NCBI RefSeq assembly: GCF_001306035.1
Contig: NZ_LGCM01000065.1
Location: 124,001-188,000 of the forward strand
Length of the DNA: 64,000 nucleotides
Direction of reading: 5' to 3'
Origin: Levilinea saccharolytica
Lineage (GTDB): Bacteria; Chloroflexota; Anaerolineae; Anaerolineales; Anaerolineaceae
How positions within the stretch are numbered: the stretch's first letter is position 1; each line of letters begins with the position of its first letter. The notes under the pieces are model-generated. The model saw only the letters and a program-made list of their open reading frames with translations. It was not told the origin of the DNA and searched no databases. Both the position numbers and the translations under genes were made by a program. Shown in pieces: positions 8,629-18,876 of the stretch.

Positions 8629-8778
8629 AGGCAAGTTCGCTCCTGTGCGAAGGGAGGCTGCGGGGGTCATACCCTTCCAGTATACCGGAAACGCCGCGCG
8701 CGGGTGTCAAAAAAGCGCGCTTCCAGTACAATACACCAGAGGGGATTCACTTTTGAGAGGCAGCAGAAGGGAGCAGCG

Positions 8779-9663
8779 ATGAACAGCGAGCAGCGCCTGG
8801 TGGGAAAAACGGTGGTGGTCAGCGGGGCGACTTCGGGGATTGGCTGGGAGAGCTTATTGGCGCTGGCAGGGCAGGGGGCGGCGGTGATTGGTATAGGGCG
8901 CAGCGCAGAGCGCTGCCAACAGGCCGAGGCGCGCCTGCGGGCGGCCTACCCTCAGGTGCGCGCGGCGTACTGCCTGGCGGATCTGTCTTCGCAGGCCCAG
9001 GTGCGGCGGGCCGCCGCCGAAATTCGCGGCCTGCTGGCGGGTGGGGATTTCCCGCCGCTGGCGGCGCTGGTGAACAACGCCGGCATCTATGCCGAACGGC
9101 GGGTGTGGACCGAGGATGGGGTGGAAAGCACCTTCGCGGTGAACCATCTGGCCGCTTTTCTGCTGACGGCGGAGCTGATGGACGCGCTGCGGGCTGCGCC
9201 GGGCGGCGGGCGGGTGGTGACGGTCAGCTCGGCCTCGCACTACCGCACCTGGATGAACCCCGAACGAGCAGCCCGCCCGCGCCTGTACTTGGGCTTGTGG
9301 GCCTATAAGGTCTCCAAGTTGGCCAATGTGCTCTTCACCTATGAACTGAACCGGCGCTTCCCACCCCAGGAAGTGCGCGCCTTTGCCGTGGACCCAGGGC
9401 TGATCCGCACGGATATCGGCGTCAAAGGCCCGCGGGGGATTTCCTCCTGGGTTTGGGCGCAGCGCGCCAAAAAGGGCCGCCCGCCGCAGGTTCCGGCGCA
9501 GACGGTGGTGTATTTATGCGCACAGGCGGCGCTGCAAACCAGCGCGGATTTCTATTGGCGCGACTTGCAGTCCAAGACCCCCAGCCGCACAGCCCAGCGC
9601 GCCGATCTGGCGGCGGAATTGTGGGCCGTATCGCGTGCCTTATGCGGCATGACGGGGGAATAA
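8779..9663 (+). CDS. SDR, retinol dehydrogenase/WW-oxidoreductase-like
   Basis: A 294-residue SDR with cofactor motif SGATSGIG, the structural NNAG motif, catalytic Ser in VTVSSASHY and the YKVSK pair (Tyr and Lys four apart). GIGRSAERC after beta-2 suggests NADP use. The length and the ASHYRTWMN segment resemble retinol dehydrogenase-like SDRs, which in bacteria act on unknown ketones or alcohols. ATG 8779 follows AAGGGAG at a normal distance. The preceding gap has TACAAT at 8727-8732 with a weak GTGTCA 17 bases upstream. Confidence 0.82.
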   Translation: MNSEQRLVGKTVVVSGATSGIGWESLLALAGQGAAVIGIGRSAERCQQAEARLRAAYPQVRAAYCLADLSSQAQVRRAAAEIRGLLAGGDFPPLAALVNNAGIYAERRVWTEDGVESTFAVNHLAAFLLTAELMDALRAAPGGGRVVTVSSASHYRTWMNPERAARPRLYLGLWAYKVSKLANVLFTYELNRRFPPQEVRAFAVDPGLIRTDIGVKGPRGISSWVWAQRAKKGRPPQVPAQTVVYLCAQAALQTSADFYWRDLQSKTPSRTAQRADLAAELWAVSRALCGMTGE

Positions 9664-9666
9664 AAA

Positions 9667-9704
9667 ACCGGCGAGCCTGGAAGCTGCCTTCCAAACCCGC
9701 CGGT
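9667..9704. terminator. Terminator of pyrH, also between convergent genes
   Basis: Two nested perfect arms (ACCGGCG outside, TGGAAG inside) form a long hairpin. On the minus strand the stem is followed by TTTTTT, a classical intrinsic terminator for pyrH. On the plus strand it ends the SDR gene less strongly. Confidence 0.85.
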
Positions 9705-9725
9705 GGGGTGTTTACATGAACAGCC

Positions 9726-11107
<1,382 letters not shown>

Positions 11108-11157
11108 TCTTTACATCCCTTCTGTTGATAACCGGTGGTTGGTTTCCGTTCCATAAA

Positions 11158-11179
11158 GCAAGGGGCTTGCGCCCCTTGC
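11158..11179 (-). terminator. Hairpin in the rpsB-tsf gap (attenuator-like)
   Basis: A perfect nine-bp stem (GCAAGGGGC with its complement) and four-base loop are followed on the minus strand by TTTATGG. The short U run suggests partial termination, which would lower tsf relative to rpsB transcript. Confidence 0.5.
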
Positions 11180-11208
11180 CAGGTTTCTTGTCCATGGAGC
11201 TGTGCGGA

Positions 11209-12075
11209 TTAGGCCTCGGCCTCGGAGTCGGTTTCGTCCTTGGCGGCCAATTTGGCGATGGTGGATTCACCCAGCAGATCGCCTTCTTCCATTTCCGCAT
11301 CCACAGTCAGCCGCGGGCGGGCGGGGGCGGGGCGGGGAGCGGCGGCAGCGCTTTCGGCGGCCAATTCCTTCTCCATGTCCTCATCCTTACGCATGCCTTT
11401 GCCTTCCAGGACGGCGTCAGCGATTTTGCCGACCACCAGCTTGATGGCGCGGATGGCGTCATCGTTGCAGGGGATCACATAATCCACACCGGAGGGATCG
11501 CAGTTGGTATCCACCATGGCGAGGATCGGGATGTTTTTCAGATTGGCTTCGTGCACTGCGGTGGATTCACGGCCCACATCCACAATGAAGAGCAGGTCGG
11601 GCACATTTTTCATCTTGCGCACACCGCTGAGGCGGGTTTCCAGGCGCTTGATTTCGCGGTCAATGATCAGGCCTTCTTTTTTGGTCAGGCGGGTGATTTC
11701 ACCGGTTTCGTGCATGCGTTCCAGGCGGTCAAGCTCCTGGATGCGTTTGTTGATGGTGCTCCAGTTGGTGAGCATGCCGCCCAGCCACCGTTCGGTGACG
11801 TAGGGCATGCCGCAGCGGATGGCTTCGTCGCGGATGGTCTCTTGAGCCTGGCGCTTGGTGCCGACAAACATGACGGAGCCGCCGTTTTGCACGGTGTCGC
11901 GAACCAGGTTGTAGGCCGCCGTGAGGGCTTTGACGGTTTGCTGCAGGTCAATGATGTGGATGCCGTTGCGCTCGGTGAAGATATAGGGCTTCATCGAGGG
12001 GTTCCACTTGTTGGTGCGGTGACCGAAGTGGACGCCGCTTTCCAACAGGGCTTTCATCGAGATGATGGTAGCCAT
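11209..12075 (-). CDS. rpsB: 30S ribosomal protein S2
   Basis: A 288-residue S2 protein. The core includes [30 protein letters not shown] and [13 protein letters not shown], all standard S2 landmarks. The last ~50 residues form an Ala/Glu/Arg-rich tail beyond the usual S2 end. ATG 12075 gives [12 protein letters not shown]; the nearest AGGAG is about 14 bases upstream, rather far. It is first in rpsB-tsf-pyrH, behind an extended -10 promoter and a leader of about 110 bases that could carry an S2 autoregulatory fold. Confidence 0.96.
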   Translation of the reverse strand: MATIISMKALLESGVHFGHRTNKWNPSMKPYIFTERNGIHIIDLQQTVKALTAAYNLVRDTVQNGGSVMFVGTKRQAQETIRDEAIRCGMPYVTERWLGGMLTNWSTINKRIQELDRLERMHETGEITRLTKKEGLIIDREIKRLETRLSGVRKMKNVPDLLFIVDVGRESTAVHEANLKNIPILAMVDTNCDPSGVDYVIPCNDDAIRAIKLVVGKIADAVLEGKGMRKDEDMEKELAAESAAAAPRPAPARPRLTVDAEMEEGDLLGESTIAKLAAKDETDSEAEA

Positions 12076-12194
12076 AGGGTTTGGGTATTCTCCTTTTGCG
12101 TTATTTTCCTCCGCCGCCCTCACTCCGGCCGCCACCCCCAGGGGGGCACGCAGCGGACGGTCAGGCAGGCGTGTGAGATGGATTAAGCGGGGGG

Positions 12195-12223
12195 ATTATA
12201 CCATAGGCAGGGGGAGTCGTCCA
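12195..12223 (-). promoter_or_regulatory. Promoter of the rpsB operon with extended -10
   Basis: On the minus strand TATAAT (12200-12195) is preceded by TGG, making an extended -10. TGGACG lies 17 bases further upstream as a 4/6 -35. The expected start is near 12188. Confidence 0.6.
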
Positions 12224-12251
12224 GCCGGGTTTTTCGGCGCGCGAGCGGGAG

Positions 12252-12257
12252 TATAAT
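12252..12257 (+). promoter_or_regulatory. -10 hexamer TATAAT upstream of the VIT1-type gene
   Basis: A perfect TATAAT lies 41 bases before the ATG at 12299 and is divergent from the rpsB promoter. No -35 consensus is visible. Confidence 0.4.
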
Positions 12258-12298
12258 GGACGGCGGCTTGAATACCCTGGACAGCAATGAGGTGAACG

Positions 12299-13108
12299 AT
12301 GAGCATTTCGAAACGGCTGGAAGAAGCGCGCAAGGCGTACGCTGCCGGAGACCGCAAAGCGGCGGCCCGCGCGCATGAGGTCAAACGGATTCAACAGGCG
12401 GATGAGCATCACGGCGGGGTGGGGTCGGCCTATTTGGGCAACCTGGTGTACGGCGGCCTGGATGGAATTATCACCACCTTTGCGGTGGTTTCGGGCGTGG
12501 TGGGGGCGGAGCTGAACGCCAGCATTATCTTGATCTTAGGGCTGGCCAATTTGCTGGGGGACGGCTTTTCGATGGCCACCGGTGCGTATCTGTCCTCTAA
12601 GAGCGAGAAGGAATTCTATGAGCGTGAACGCGCCCGCGAGGCCTGGGAGGTGGAAAATTTCCCCGACGGCGAACGCGCTGAGCTTTTGGAGCTGTATCTC
12701 AAGCAGGGCTACCCGCCGGAGGACGCCGCCCAGATGCTGGCGATTAAGACGCGCGATCCGCAGCGCTGGGTGGACGCCATGATGGTGGAAGAGCTGGGCT
12801 TGCTAAAGGAGACGCGCAACCCGCTGTGGGAAGCTTTGACCACCTTTGGGGCCTTTTGCCTGGCAGGGGCCATTCCCTTGCTGGCCTATCTGGCTGATTG
12901 GATCTTTGCTTTGGGCTTGCCGCAGGATACCACCTTCTTCACGGCTTTGGGGCTTTCGGCTCTGGCTTTGTTTGGGCTGGGGGCGGCCAAGGTATTGGTA
13001 ACTGAGCGCAATTTTTGGCGCAGCGGGCTGGAGATGCTGGTGGTGGGCGGGCTGGCGGCGGGCGTGGCCTATGGGGTAGGGTTCTTGCTGAAGGGCCTGG
13101 GGGTGTAA
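12299..13108 (+). CDS. VIT1/CCC1-family iron/manganese transporter
   Basis: A 269-residue membrane protein. The N-terminal part carries the family signature: GNLVYGGLDGIITTFAVVSG, then LANLLGDGFSMATGAYLSSKSE. A hydrophilic charged middle (roughly residues 95-160) corresponds to the cytoplasmic metal-binding domain, and three hydrophobic helices close the protein. VIT1/CCC1 proteins export Fe(II) or Mn(II) from the cytosol; in bacteria they probably relieve metal excess. GAGGTG precedes the start. It is a single-gene unit with its own TATAAT and a strong terminator. Confidence 0.88.
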   Translation: MSISKRLEEARKAYAAGDRKAAARAHEVKRIQQADEHHGGVGSAYLGNLVYGGLDGIITTFAVVSGVVGAELNASIILILGLANLLGDGFSMATGAYLSSKSEKEFYERERAREAWEVENFPDGERAELLELYLKQGYPPEDAAQMLAIKTRDPQRWVDAMMVEELGLLKETRNPLWEALTTFGAFCLAGAIPLLAYLADWIFALGLPQDTTFFTALGLSALALFGLGAAKVLVTERNFWRSGLEMLVVGGLAAGVAYGVGFLLKGLGV

Positions 13109-13137
13109 GGCTGCCTGCCGAAACGGATTGGGAATCA

Positions 13138-13167
13138 ACGAGGGGCGGCCCCAAAACCGCCCCTCGT
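13138..13167. terminator. Bidirectional terminator between convergent genes
   Basis: An 11-bp perfect stem (ACGAGGGGCGG with its complement) around an eight-base loop is followed by GTTTGTG on the plus strand. It separates the VIT1-type gene from the YhfC gene. Confidence 0.75.
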
Positions 13168-13193
13168 GTTTGTGCATGCACTGGGGAAGATAA

Positions 13194-14396
13194 TTACAGG
13201 GGCGCGGCCTGCGTTTCAGACGGCGAGGCTGGCGCGGGCGGCGTCTCGGCGGGGTAGCGCGGCTGCACCCAGCGCACCACCGCCCACCAACCCAGCCCGC
13301 CCCAGATGGCGATAGCGGCTTCTACCATCCACAGCGAGCCAACATCCGTTATCCCCGCCACCTGCACCCAGGCAGCCAGGGCGTCAATGAGGGATTTATA
13401 GATGAAAGCCGCCCACATGCGGCTGGGACGCGATTGGGCCACGCCCAGGAAGAGCATGGTGTTGCAAAAAATGTGAATCCACACCGTGAAGAAGCGTTCC
13501 CACGAGGGCATCAGGCTGTACATCCAGTTGTTGGCCTGGGCCACGGTCTCCAGCGTGGAGAGGGGCAGGATATTCGGCAGGAGCAGGGCTGTGGCCGTGC
13601 CCACCAGCGAATTTGCGCCCAGCAGAAAGGCCTCCAGCGCGCCAAAGCCGATGCCAAAGGCCAAAGCCGCCCGCCAGGGGGCCTTGCCCAGGCGCGTGTA
13701 GCGCAGCACCAGCCAGGTGAGGGCCACTTCGAAAACGCCGGTGAGCAGCCCGACATACAGATAGAAGACGGGAAAGCCCAGCGCCGCGGGCAGGTTTTCT
13801 GTCAGGAATTTGTAGATGGGGGTGTTGAAGGGGATAGCCCAGGCAAACTTGAGCGCCACCGTCACCACCCAGGCCAGCCCGCCGAAGAGGAAGTAGCGGA
13901 AGGGCAGGCGGCGCACCAGGCTGTAGGCCAAAAACGCCAGGGCCACCAGGATCATGCTGATGCCGGGGACGAGGATCACCGGGGTCAGACTGGGCCGCAC
14001 CATTTCTTCAGGCCGCCACACGATGGAATAGGAGGCCTGGGTGTTGGCCTCCCAGGCGTATCCCAACTGGTACTCCCCAGGGGTTTCGGGGCGCAGGGTG
14101 GTGGTATAGGCGAAGGGGCCGGGCACGGCGGGGGCTGCCTGCTCCCACAGGATCTGGCCGCTGGGGTCTCTGAGGACGGCGCGCACCGAGCCGCTGGTGA
14201 CTGACCCGCTGAAATCAATGCCGACAGGGTCGCCCGCGGCGGCCACCGTGACGACAAAAATATCGGATGCGCCGGGTTGGGTTTCGTTGATTGGCCCGTT
14301 GACCCACCCGCCCGGCTGAAAAGGCTCGGCAGCCGGGGCGCAGGCGGCCAAAAACAGCAAACTCAGCAGCGCCAAAATGCGCTTGAGGTTCTTCAT
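13194..14396 (-). CDS. YhfC-family glutamic intramembrane protease fused to a lipoprotein-type N-terminal domain
   Basis: A 400-residue protein in two parts. Residues 1-19 form a lipoprotein signal (LAAC, Cys19). About 110 residues of beta-rich extracytoplasmic sequence follow. From about residue 138 come seven to eight helices of the YhfC type, with GIGFGALEAFLLG (candidate catalytic Glu) and WIHIFCN (candidate catalytic His). YhfC proteins belong to the same clan as CPBP/CAAX proteases. Most known members lack the lipid-anchored ectodomain, so this looks like a fusion that could sense or present a substrate outside the membrane. Confidence 0.65.
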   Translation of the reverse strand: MKNLKRILALLSLLFLAACAPAAEPFQPGGWVNGPINETQPGASDIFVVTVAAAGDPVGIDFSGSVTSGSVRAVLRDPSGQILWEQAAPAVPGPFAYTTTLRPETPGEYQLGYAWEANTQASYSIVWRPEEMVRPSLTPVILVPGISMILVALAFLAYSLVRRLPFRYFLFGGLAWVVTVALKFAWAIPFNTPIYKFLTENLPAALGFPVFYLYVGLLTGVFEVALTWLVLRYTRLGKAPWRAALAFGIGFGALEAFLLGANSLVGTATALLLPNILPLSTLETVAQANNWMYSLMPSWERFFTVWIHIFCNTMLFLGVAQSRPSRMWAAFIYKSLIDALAAWVQVAGITDVGSLWMVEAAIAIWGGLGWWAVVRWVQPRYPAETPPAPASPSETQAAPL

Positions 14397-14452
14397 GGGA
14401 TGGCTCCGTCAAGTTGGATAGTTTGGCTGTACGGAGCTAATTGTACCGCTTT

Positions 14453-17260
14453 TCAGGGATTCAGCGTGCGGGGCGGGGCGATGATCACGCAGTCGTTTTG
14501 GGCTTTGGCCTGGTACACCGCCCGATCCACTGCCTCGAGCAGCTCTTCAATGGTCAGGCCGTGTTCCTGAGAGCAGGCCACGCCGATGGACGCAGAAATG
14601 AAGTGGGTGGGCGCGGATTCGCTTTGGATCGGCAGAGAGCGAATTTGAACGCGCAGGGTTTCGGCCAATTCCACGGCCTGGTTCAGGTCGGTGTGGGGCA
14701 GGACGACGAGAAATTCATCTCCGCCGTAGCGGCAGGGCACATCTTCTGCCCGCACCACCTGGCGCAGACGGCGGCCAAACTGGCGCAGGAACTGGTTGAC
14801 GCGCGGGTGGCCGAACTGGGTGTTGAGGTCTTTAAAATGATCCAGGTCCAGCATGATGATGCTGACCGGGGCGCTGGTGGTGCGGGCCAGATACAGCTCG
14901 CGCTCCAGGCTGCCCTCCATGTAGCTGTAGTTATACAGGCCGGTCAGGTCGTCGTGTACGGCCTGCCGCTGCAATTTTTCCCGCAGGATCAAATTGGAAA
15001 GGGCCAGTCCGATCTGTTCGCTGGCGTGGACGGCTAACTGCTGTTGGGCAGGGGTCAGGCCGGGCTGTTCGGCGGGGGTTTGCAGGTGGAGCAGGCCGAC
15101 AATTTGCCCCTGGGCCAAAATCGGCACGCACAGGTAGCTGGAAGGCAGCGGCATGCCCACATGCTGGCAAACCGGGCCGGTTTCGGGGTCGGTGGAGATG
15201 AAGGAGCGCCCGCGCCGCACAGCCCAGCAGTCGTTACGTTGGAAGGTCTCCCCAATGAGGGCCGGGTGGTTCCAGGTGCGGCGCACGCGCAGTTGAGCGT
15301 GGGTTTCGTCCAGGTCCAGAAAGGCACCAGCCATATCCGGGAACAGGCGCACGCAAAATTGTTCAATGATCCCCAGGGCCTCATCGAAGTCGGTGCTGAT
15401 TTGCAGCAGATTGATCATTTCAGCCATGGCGGCGGTTTCGCGGTTGCGGTTCTCCAGCTCAGTCACGCGCTGCGCCAATTGGGTCTGGGCGTCTTTGAGC
15501 GCAATTTCGGACGCTTTGCGTTCGGTGATATTGCGGATGATGGCGAGAACACGGTGTTCATCAAAGGGGATCACGCGCGATTCAAAGTATTTGGTTTGCC
15601 CTTGAATTTCTAGCGGATATTCCCAGATCTGCATTTGGTTTTTTGCCAGGGTTTTCTTGATCCAGTCCAGGGACTTTGCGGCTTGATCGGGCGGCAAAAC
15701 TTCATCGAGAGATTTGCCGATGACATGTTCAATGGGCACGAATAGATCCTCTGGATTTTGAGCATAAGCTTCCAGAAAAACGCCTTGATTGGAATAAACA
15801 AACATCAAATCGGGGATGGCCTGAAGCAAGGTTTGAATCCGGATCTGGCGCTCCTGGGCAGAGGCTTCGGCCTGTACGCGCTGGGTGATGTCCACCGTGG
15901 AGACGATGACGCGCGAGAGGTCTTTTTCATAGCCGGGCAGGACCACAAAGCGCAAGTCCACATGCATGGTGGCGTGATTGAGGGTGTGGTTGACGACCTC
16001 TTTTTGAAAGTTCATTTGGCCCGAAAGGACGGCTTCCAGTTCTTGGGGCGTGATGAGCTGGTTTTCGACCGGTGCGATGAGCGAAAAACGGGCGATCAAT
16101 TCGCCTTTGGAGCGGGCGCCATACAACTGCAGGGCGGCGCGGTTGGCGTCCACCAGGCGGATGCTGCGGAAGTAGGCCGCTTTGACATCCGGGTGGGTTT
16201 GCAGGTGCTGGTGCAGGTCCTGAACCCCGGCGCGGCGCAGATCCAGAAGGACCTGACGGGCGCGGGAAAAATCTTGTTCGGTGATGGCCAGGGGGGTGAA
16301 TTCAAACAGGTCGTGAAAGCGGCTTTGAATTTCACTCAGCTCGTCCGTCATCTGGCGGTGTTCCAGGGCGGCCCCCAACACATCCGCGGTTTGGCGCAGG
16401 GCTTCCAGCTCGCCGCTGGACCAGGCGCGCGGCTGAGTGCAGTCATCCAGCCCCAGGAAACCCCAGGTGGAGCCGAGGGTGTAGATGGGAAGGAAGGCGG
16501 TGGATTGGGTCTGTTTGCGCGCCAGGAAGGGCTTTTCGCCTTTGGGAAAGTCGTCCAGCGTCCCGGCCACAGGCTTATCGGCGCGCAGCAGCTGTTCCCA
16601 GCGGCGCAGGCCGACTTCGCGGAAGGACCATTGGATGTGGGGGGTGGCGTCGCGTAGGAGGGGCAGCCCCGCCGCCGCCCATTCGGAACGCAGCCGCACC
16701 AGCCATTCATTTTTAACGGCCGGCAGGTTTTCGTAGAGGTACACGCGGCTGACCCCGGCCTGAAGGGCCAGGGTTTCCAGGCTGCGCCGCAGGGCCGATT
16801 CCCAATCGGGCTGGCGCAGGAAGAAGGCAGAAATCAGCGCGGCGGCCTGCAAAATGCGCTCGCGATTGAACACGGCGGTTTGGTCTTGTTTCTCCGCGGT
16901 GATGTCGCGCAGCAGCACCAGTTCAGCCGGAGCCGATTGGTAGGTGATGGTGTGGGTGGTGATTTCGGCGGGGAATTCGGAACCGTCAAAGCGCACCAGG
17001 CGCTCTTCGGTGGGCGGGGTGGGCTTGCCGCGCAGCGCGCGCTGCAGGCGGGTGAGCACAGTGATTTGCTCCTGGGAATGCAGCAGCGCCAGGATGTCTT
17101 TGCCAACCAGGGTTTCCAGTCGGCTGGCGCGGAACATTTGCAGGGCAGCAGGATTGGCAAAAAGGATCTTCCCTTTTTGATGCACCACCATGGCATCGGG
17201 AAGATGATCTAACAATAAACGAAAAAGGTCGGCTGACTCAGCGCTCACTTGAGGGTCCAA
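14453..17260 (-). CDS. Multi-PAS/GAF diguanylate cyclase
   Basis: A 935-residue cytoplasmic sensor. An N-terminal PAS (about 10-130: LLLDHLPDAMVVHQKGKILFA) is followed by a GAF-like domain (~135-310), two further PAS-like units (~320-470 and ~475-600), a GAF (~625-765: YLCVPILAQGQIVGLLHLQ) and a GGDEF domain. The cyclase motif YGGDEF (GGDEF about 846-850) is intact, and an RAED exactly five residues upstream forms a product-inhibition I-site. It should make c-di-GMP under an unknown stimulus. No EAL domain is present. The start is uncertain: TTG 17260 or GTG 17245, neither with a clear ribosome-binding site. Confidence 0.88.
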   Translation of the reverse strand: MDPQVSAESADLFRLLLDHLPDAMVVHQKGKILFANPAALQMFRASRLETLVGKDILALLHSQEQITVLTRLQRALRGKPTPPTEERLVRFDGSEFPAEITTHTITYQSAPAELVLLRDITAEKQDQTAVFNRERILQAAALISAFFLRQPDWESALRRSLETLALQAGVSRVYLYENLPAVKNEWLVRLRSEWAAAGLPLLRDATPHIQWSFREVGLRRWEQLLRADKPVAGTLDDFPKGEKPFLARKQTQSTAFLPIYTLGSTWGFLGLDDCTQPRAWSSGELEALRQTADVLGAALEHRQMTDELSEIQSRFHDLFEFTPLAITEQDFSRARQVLLDLRRAGVQDLHQHLQTHPDVKAAYFRSIRLVDANRAALQLYGARSKGELIARFSLIAPVENQLITPQELEAVLSGQMNFQKEVVNHTLNHATMHVDLRFVVLPGYEKDLSRVIVSTVDITQRVQAEASAQERQIRIQTLLQAIPDLMFVYSNQGVFLEAYAQNPEDLFVPIEHVIGKSLDEVLPPDQAAKSLDWIKKTLAKNQMQIWEYPLEIQGQTKYFESRVIPFDEHRVLAIIRNITERKASEIALKDAQTQLAQRVTELENRNRETAAMAEMINLLQISTDFDEALGIIEQFCVRLFPDMAGAFLDLDETHAQLRVRRTWNHPALIGETFQRNDCWAVRRGRSFISTDPETGPVCQHVGMPLPSSYLCVPILAQGQIVGLLHLQTPAEQPGLTPAQQQLAVHASEQIGLALSNLILREKLQRQAVHDDLTGLYNYSYMEGSLERELYLARTTSAPVSIIMLDLDHFKDLNTQFGHPRVNQFLRQFGRRLRQVVRAEDVPCRYGGDEFLVVLPHTDLNQAVELAETLRVQIRSLPIQSESAPTHFISASIGVACSQEHGLTIEELLEAVDRAVYQAKAQNDCVIIAPPRTLNP

Positions 17261-17360
17261 TGATCATGGATAGGGGTAATACTTTATCATTTTTATAGTA
17301 TAACGAGTAATTCGCATTCCGGAACCCCCCTGCGCTTACAAGTGGTTTTCAGTTTAAAGA

Positions 17361-17389
17361 GGGCCTGCTCAATCTCTTTGAGCAGGCCC
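17361..17389 (-). terminator. Terminator after the aminotransferase operon
   Basis: A perfect 10-bp stem (GGGCCTGCTC with its complement) and nine-base loop are followed on the minus strand by TCTTTAAA. It lies just past the stop of the aminotransferase. Confidence 0.65.
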
Positions 17390-17410
17390 GGCATGGATAG
17401 ATCGGTAGGT

Positions 17411-18571
17411 TTAGAGGCGGTTGACGAATTTCTCGATGCGGCGCAGGGCCTCTTCGATTTTTTCGTAGGCGGTGGCATAGGAGCAGCGGGCAAAGCCCTC
17501 GCCGCCCGCGCCAAAGGACGAGCCGGGCACGATGGCCACATGTTCTTCGTTGAGCAGACGGTTGCAGAAGGTTTCGTCATCCAAACCGGTGACGGAGACC
17601 TTGGGGAAGGCGTAGAAAGCCCCGCGCGGCTCAAAGGTGGGCAGGCCGATGCGGTTGAGGCCGCTGACGATCAATTTGCGGCGGCGGTCGTACTCTTCGC
17701 GCATTTCGATCACGTCTTCATCGCAGTTCTTCAGCGCGTCAATGGCGGCCACCTGGGCGGTGGTGGGGGCGGACATGATGGTGTACTGGTGGATGCGCAC
17801 CAGGCCCTGGATGATGGAAGCCGGGCCGGCTGCGAAGCCGATGCGCCAGCCGGTCATGGCGTAGTCTTTGGAGAAGCCGCCCAAGAGCAGGGTGCGCGGG
17901 CGGGCGCCGGGCAGAGCCGGGAAGCACACATGCGGGATGCCGTACACGAGCTGATCGTAGATTTCATCCGACATGACGATCAGGTCGTGCTCTTCGGCCA
18001 GTTTCAGCAGGGCGGTGAGGGTTTCGCGCGAGGCCACCGCGCCGGTGGGGTTGTTGGGGTAGCCGATGAGGATGGCTTTGGTGCGGGGGGTGATGGCCTT
18101 GCGCACGGCTTCGATGTTCAGGTCGAAGTTGTCTTCCATGCGGCAGGGCACTTCCACGGGGACGCCGCCCGCCAGGGTGGCTTCGGCCTGATAGGAGACA
18201 AAGCACGGGGTGGGGATGATGACCTCATCGCCGGGGTCCAGCAGGGCGGTATTGGCCAGGTACAGGGCTTCGGAGCCGCCGACGGTGATGATGATTTCGG
18301 TGGCGGGGTCAAATTCCACACCGTACAGCTTTTTCAGGTGGGTGGCCAGTTCCTGGCGCAGTTCCAAAATGCCGGCGTTGGAGGTGTAGTGGGTTTGACC
18401 TTTGCGCAAAGAAGCTACGCCCGCTTCGACAATCGTCTTGGGGGTGTCAAAATCGGGTTCGCCAATGCCCAGCGAAATAACGTCTTTCATGGTGGCGGCG
18501 ATGTCGAAGAACTTGCGGATTCCGGAGGGTTTCAGCCCAGCCACGCGGCTGGAAATGTAAGACTCACGCAT
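17411..18571 (-). CDS. Class I/II PLP aminotransferase (aspartate/alanine-type)
   Basis: A 386-residue fold-type I aminotransferase. Visible landmarks are SLGIGEPDFDTP, YPNNPTGAV (substrate carboxylate and PLP contacts), DEIYDQLVY and GGFSKDYAMTGWRIG with the Schiff-base Lys, plus a C-terminal ARCSYA Arg. It transfers amino groups between an amino acid and a 2-oxoacid; Asp or Ala are likely donors but cannot be fixed from sequence. I chose ATG 18571, which has AAGGAG five bases upstream, over ATG 18604. It is last in a three-gene unit behind a nucleotidyltransferase and a DUF6504 gene. Confidence 0.85.
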   Translation of the reverse strand: MRESYISSRVAGLKPSGIRKFFDIAATMKDVISLGIGEPDFDTPKTIVEAGVASLRKGQTHYTSNAGILELRQELATHLKKLYGVEFDPATEIIITVGGSEALYLANTALLDPGDEVIIPTPCFVSYQAEATLAGGVPVEVPCRMEDNFDLNIEAVRKAITPRTKAILIGYPNNPTGAVASRETLTALLKLAEEHDLIVMSDEIYDQLVYGIPHVCFPALPGARPRTLLLGGFSKDYAMTGWRIGFAAGPASIIQGLVRIHQYTIMSAPTTAQVAAIDALKNCDEDVIEMREEYDRRRKLIVSGLNRIGLPTFEPRGAFYAFPKVSVTGLDDETFCNRLLNEEHVAIVPGSSFGAGGEGFARCSYATAYEKIEEALRRIEKFVNRL

Positions 18572-18628
18572 TTTTGCTCCTTGTGCAGTGATTTCCTGGC
18601 TCATAGACTTTGGATTCTCCTTACGAAC

Positions 18629-18859
18629 TTAAAGCGGATGGATTCGCCATTCGTCATACAGTTCGCCGTAGAACAGTTCAAACCGGCGGGGGGCGCTTTC
18701 GCCGGCGGGCGGGGCGGTGCGCACGCGGAAGCATTTGCCGCCGGGGATGCGCCATTGGGCCTCAATTTCTTCAATTTCCAGGCGTTCATCCTGCCAGACC
18801 AGCGCCAGCGGCCGTTCGGCATATTCATACCCGGAGTGACATTCAACCCGTTCGCTCAT
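18629..18859 (-). CDS. DUF6504-like small protein
   Basis: A 76-residue soluble protein. The pattern YAERPLALVWQDERLEI, then WRIPGGKCFRV and a C-terminal FELFYGELYDEWRI resembles DUF6504, a small domain of unknown function found alone or appended to polymerase-type proteins. It begins 17 bases after the nucleotidyltransferase stop and ends 57 bases before the aminotransferase, so it is very likely co-transcribed. No catalytic motif is visible. Confidence 0.65.
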   Translation of the reverse strand: MSERVECHSGYEYAERPLALVWQDERLEIEEIEAQWRIPGGKCFRVRTAPPAGESAPRRFELFYGELYDEWRIHPL

Positions 18860-18876
18860 ACGCCCTGATGTGCCTT

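Noticed and set aside
17342-18868. A 508-codon open frame on the plus strand
   Set aside because: It is the antisense shadow of the aminotransferase and DUF6504 genes, has no family motif and is Gly/His-rich as expected for such shadows.
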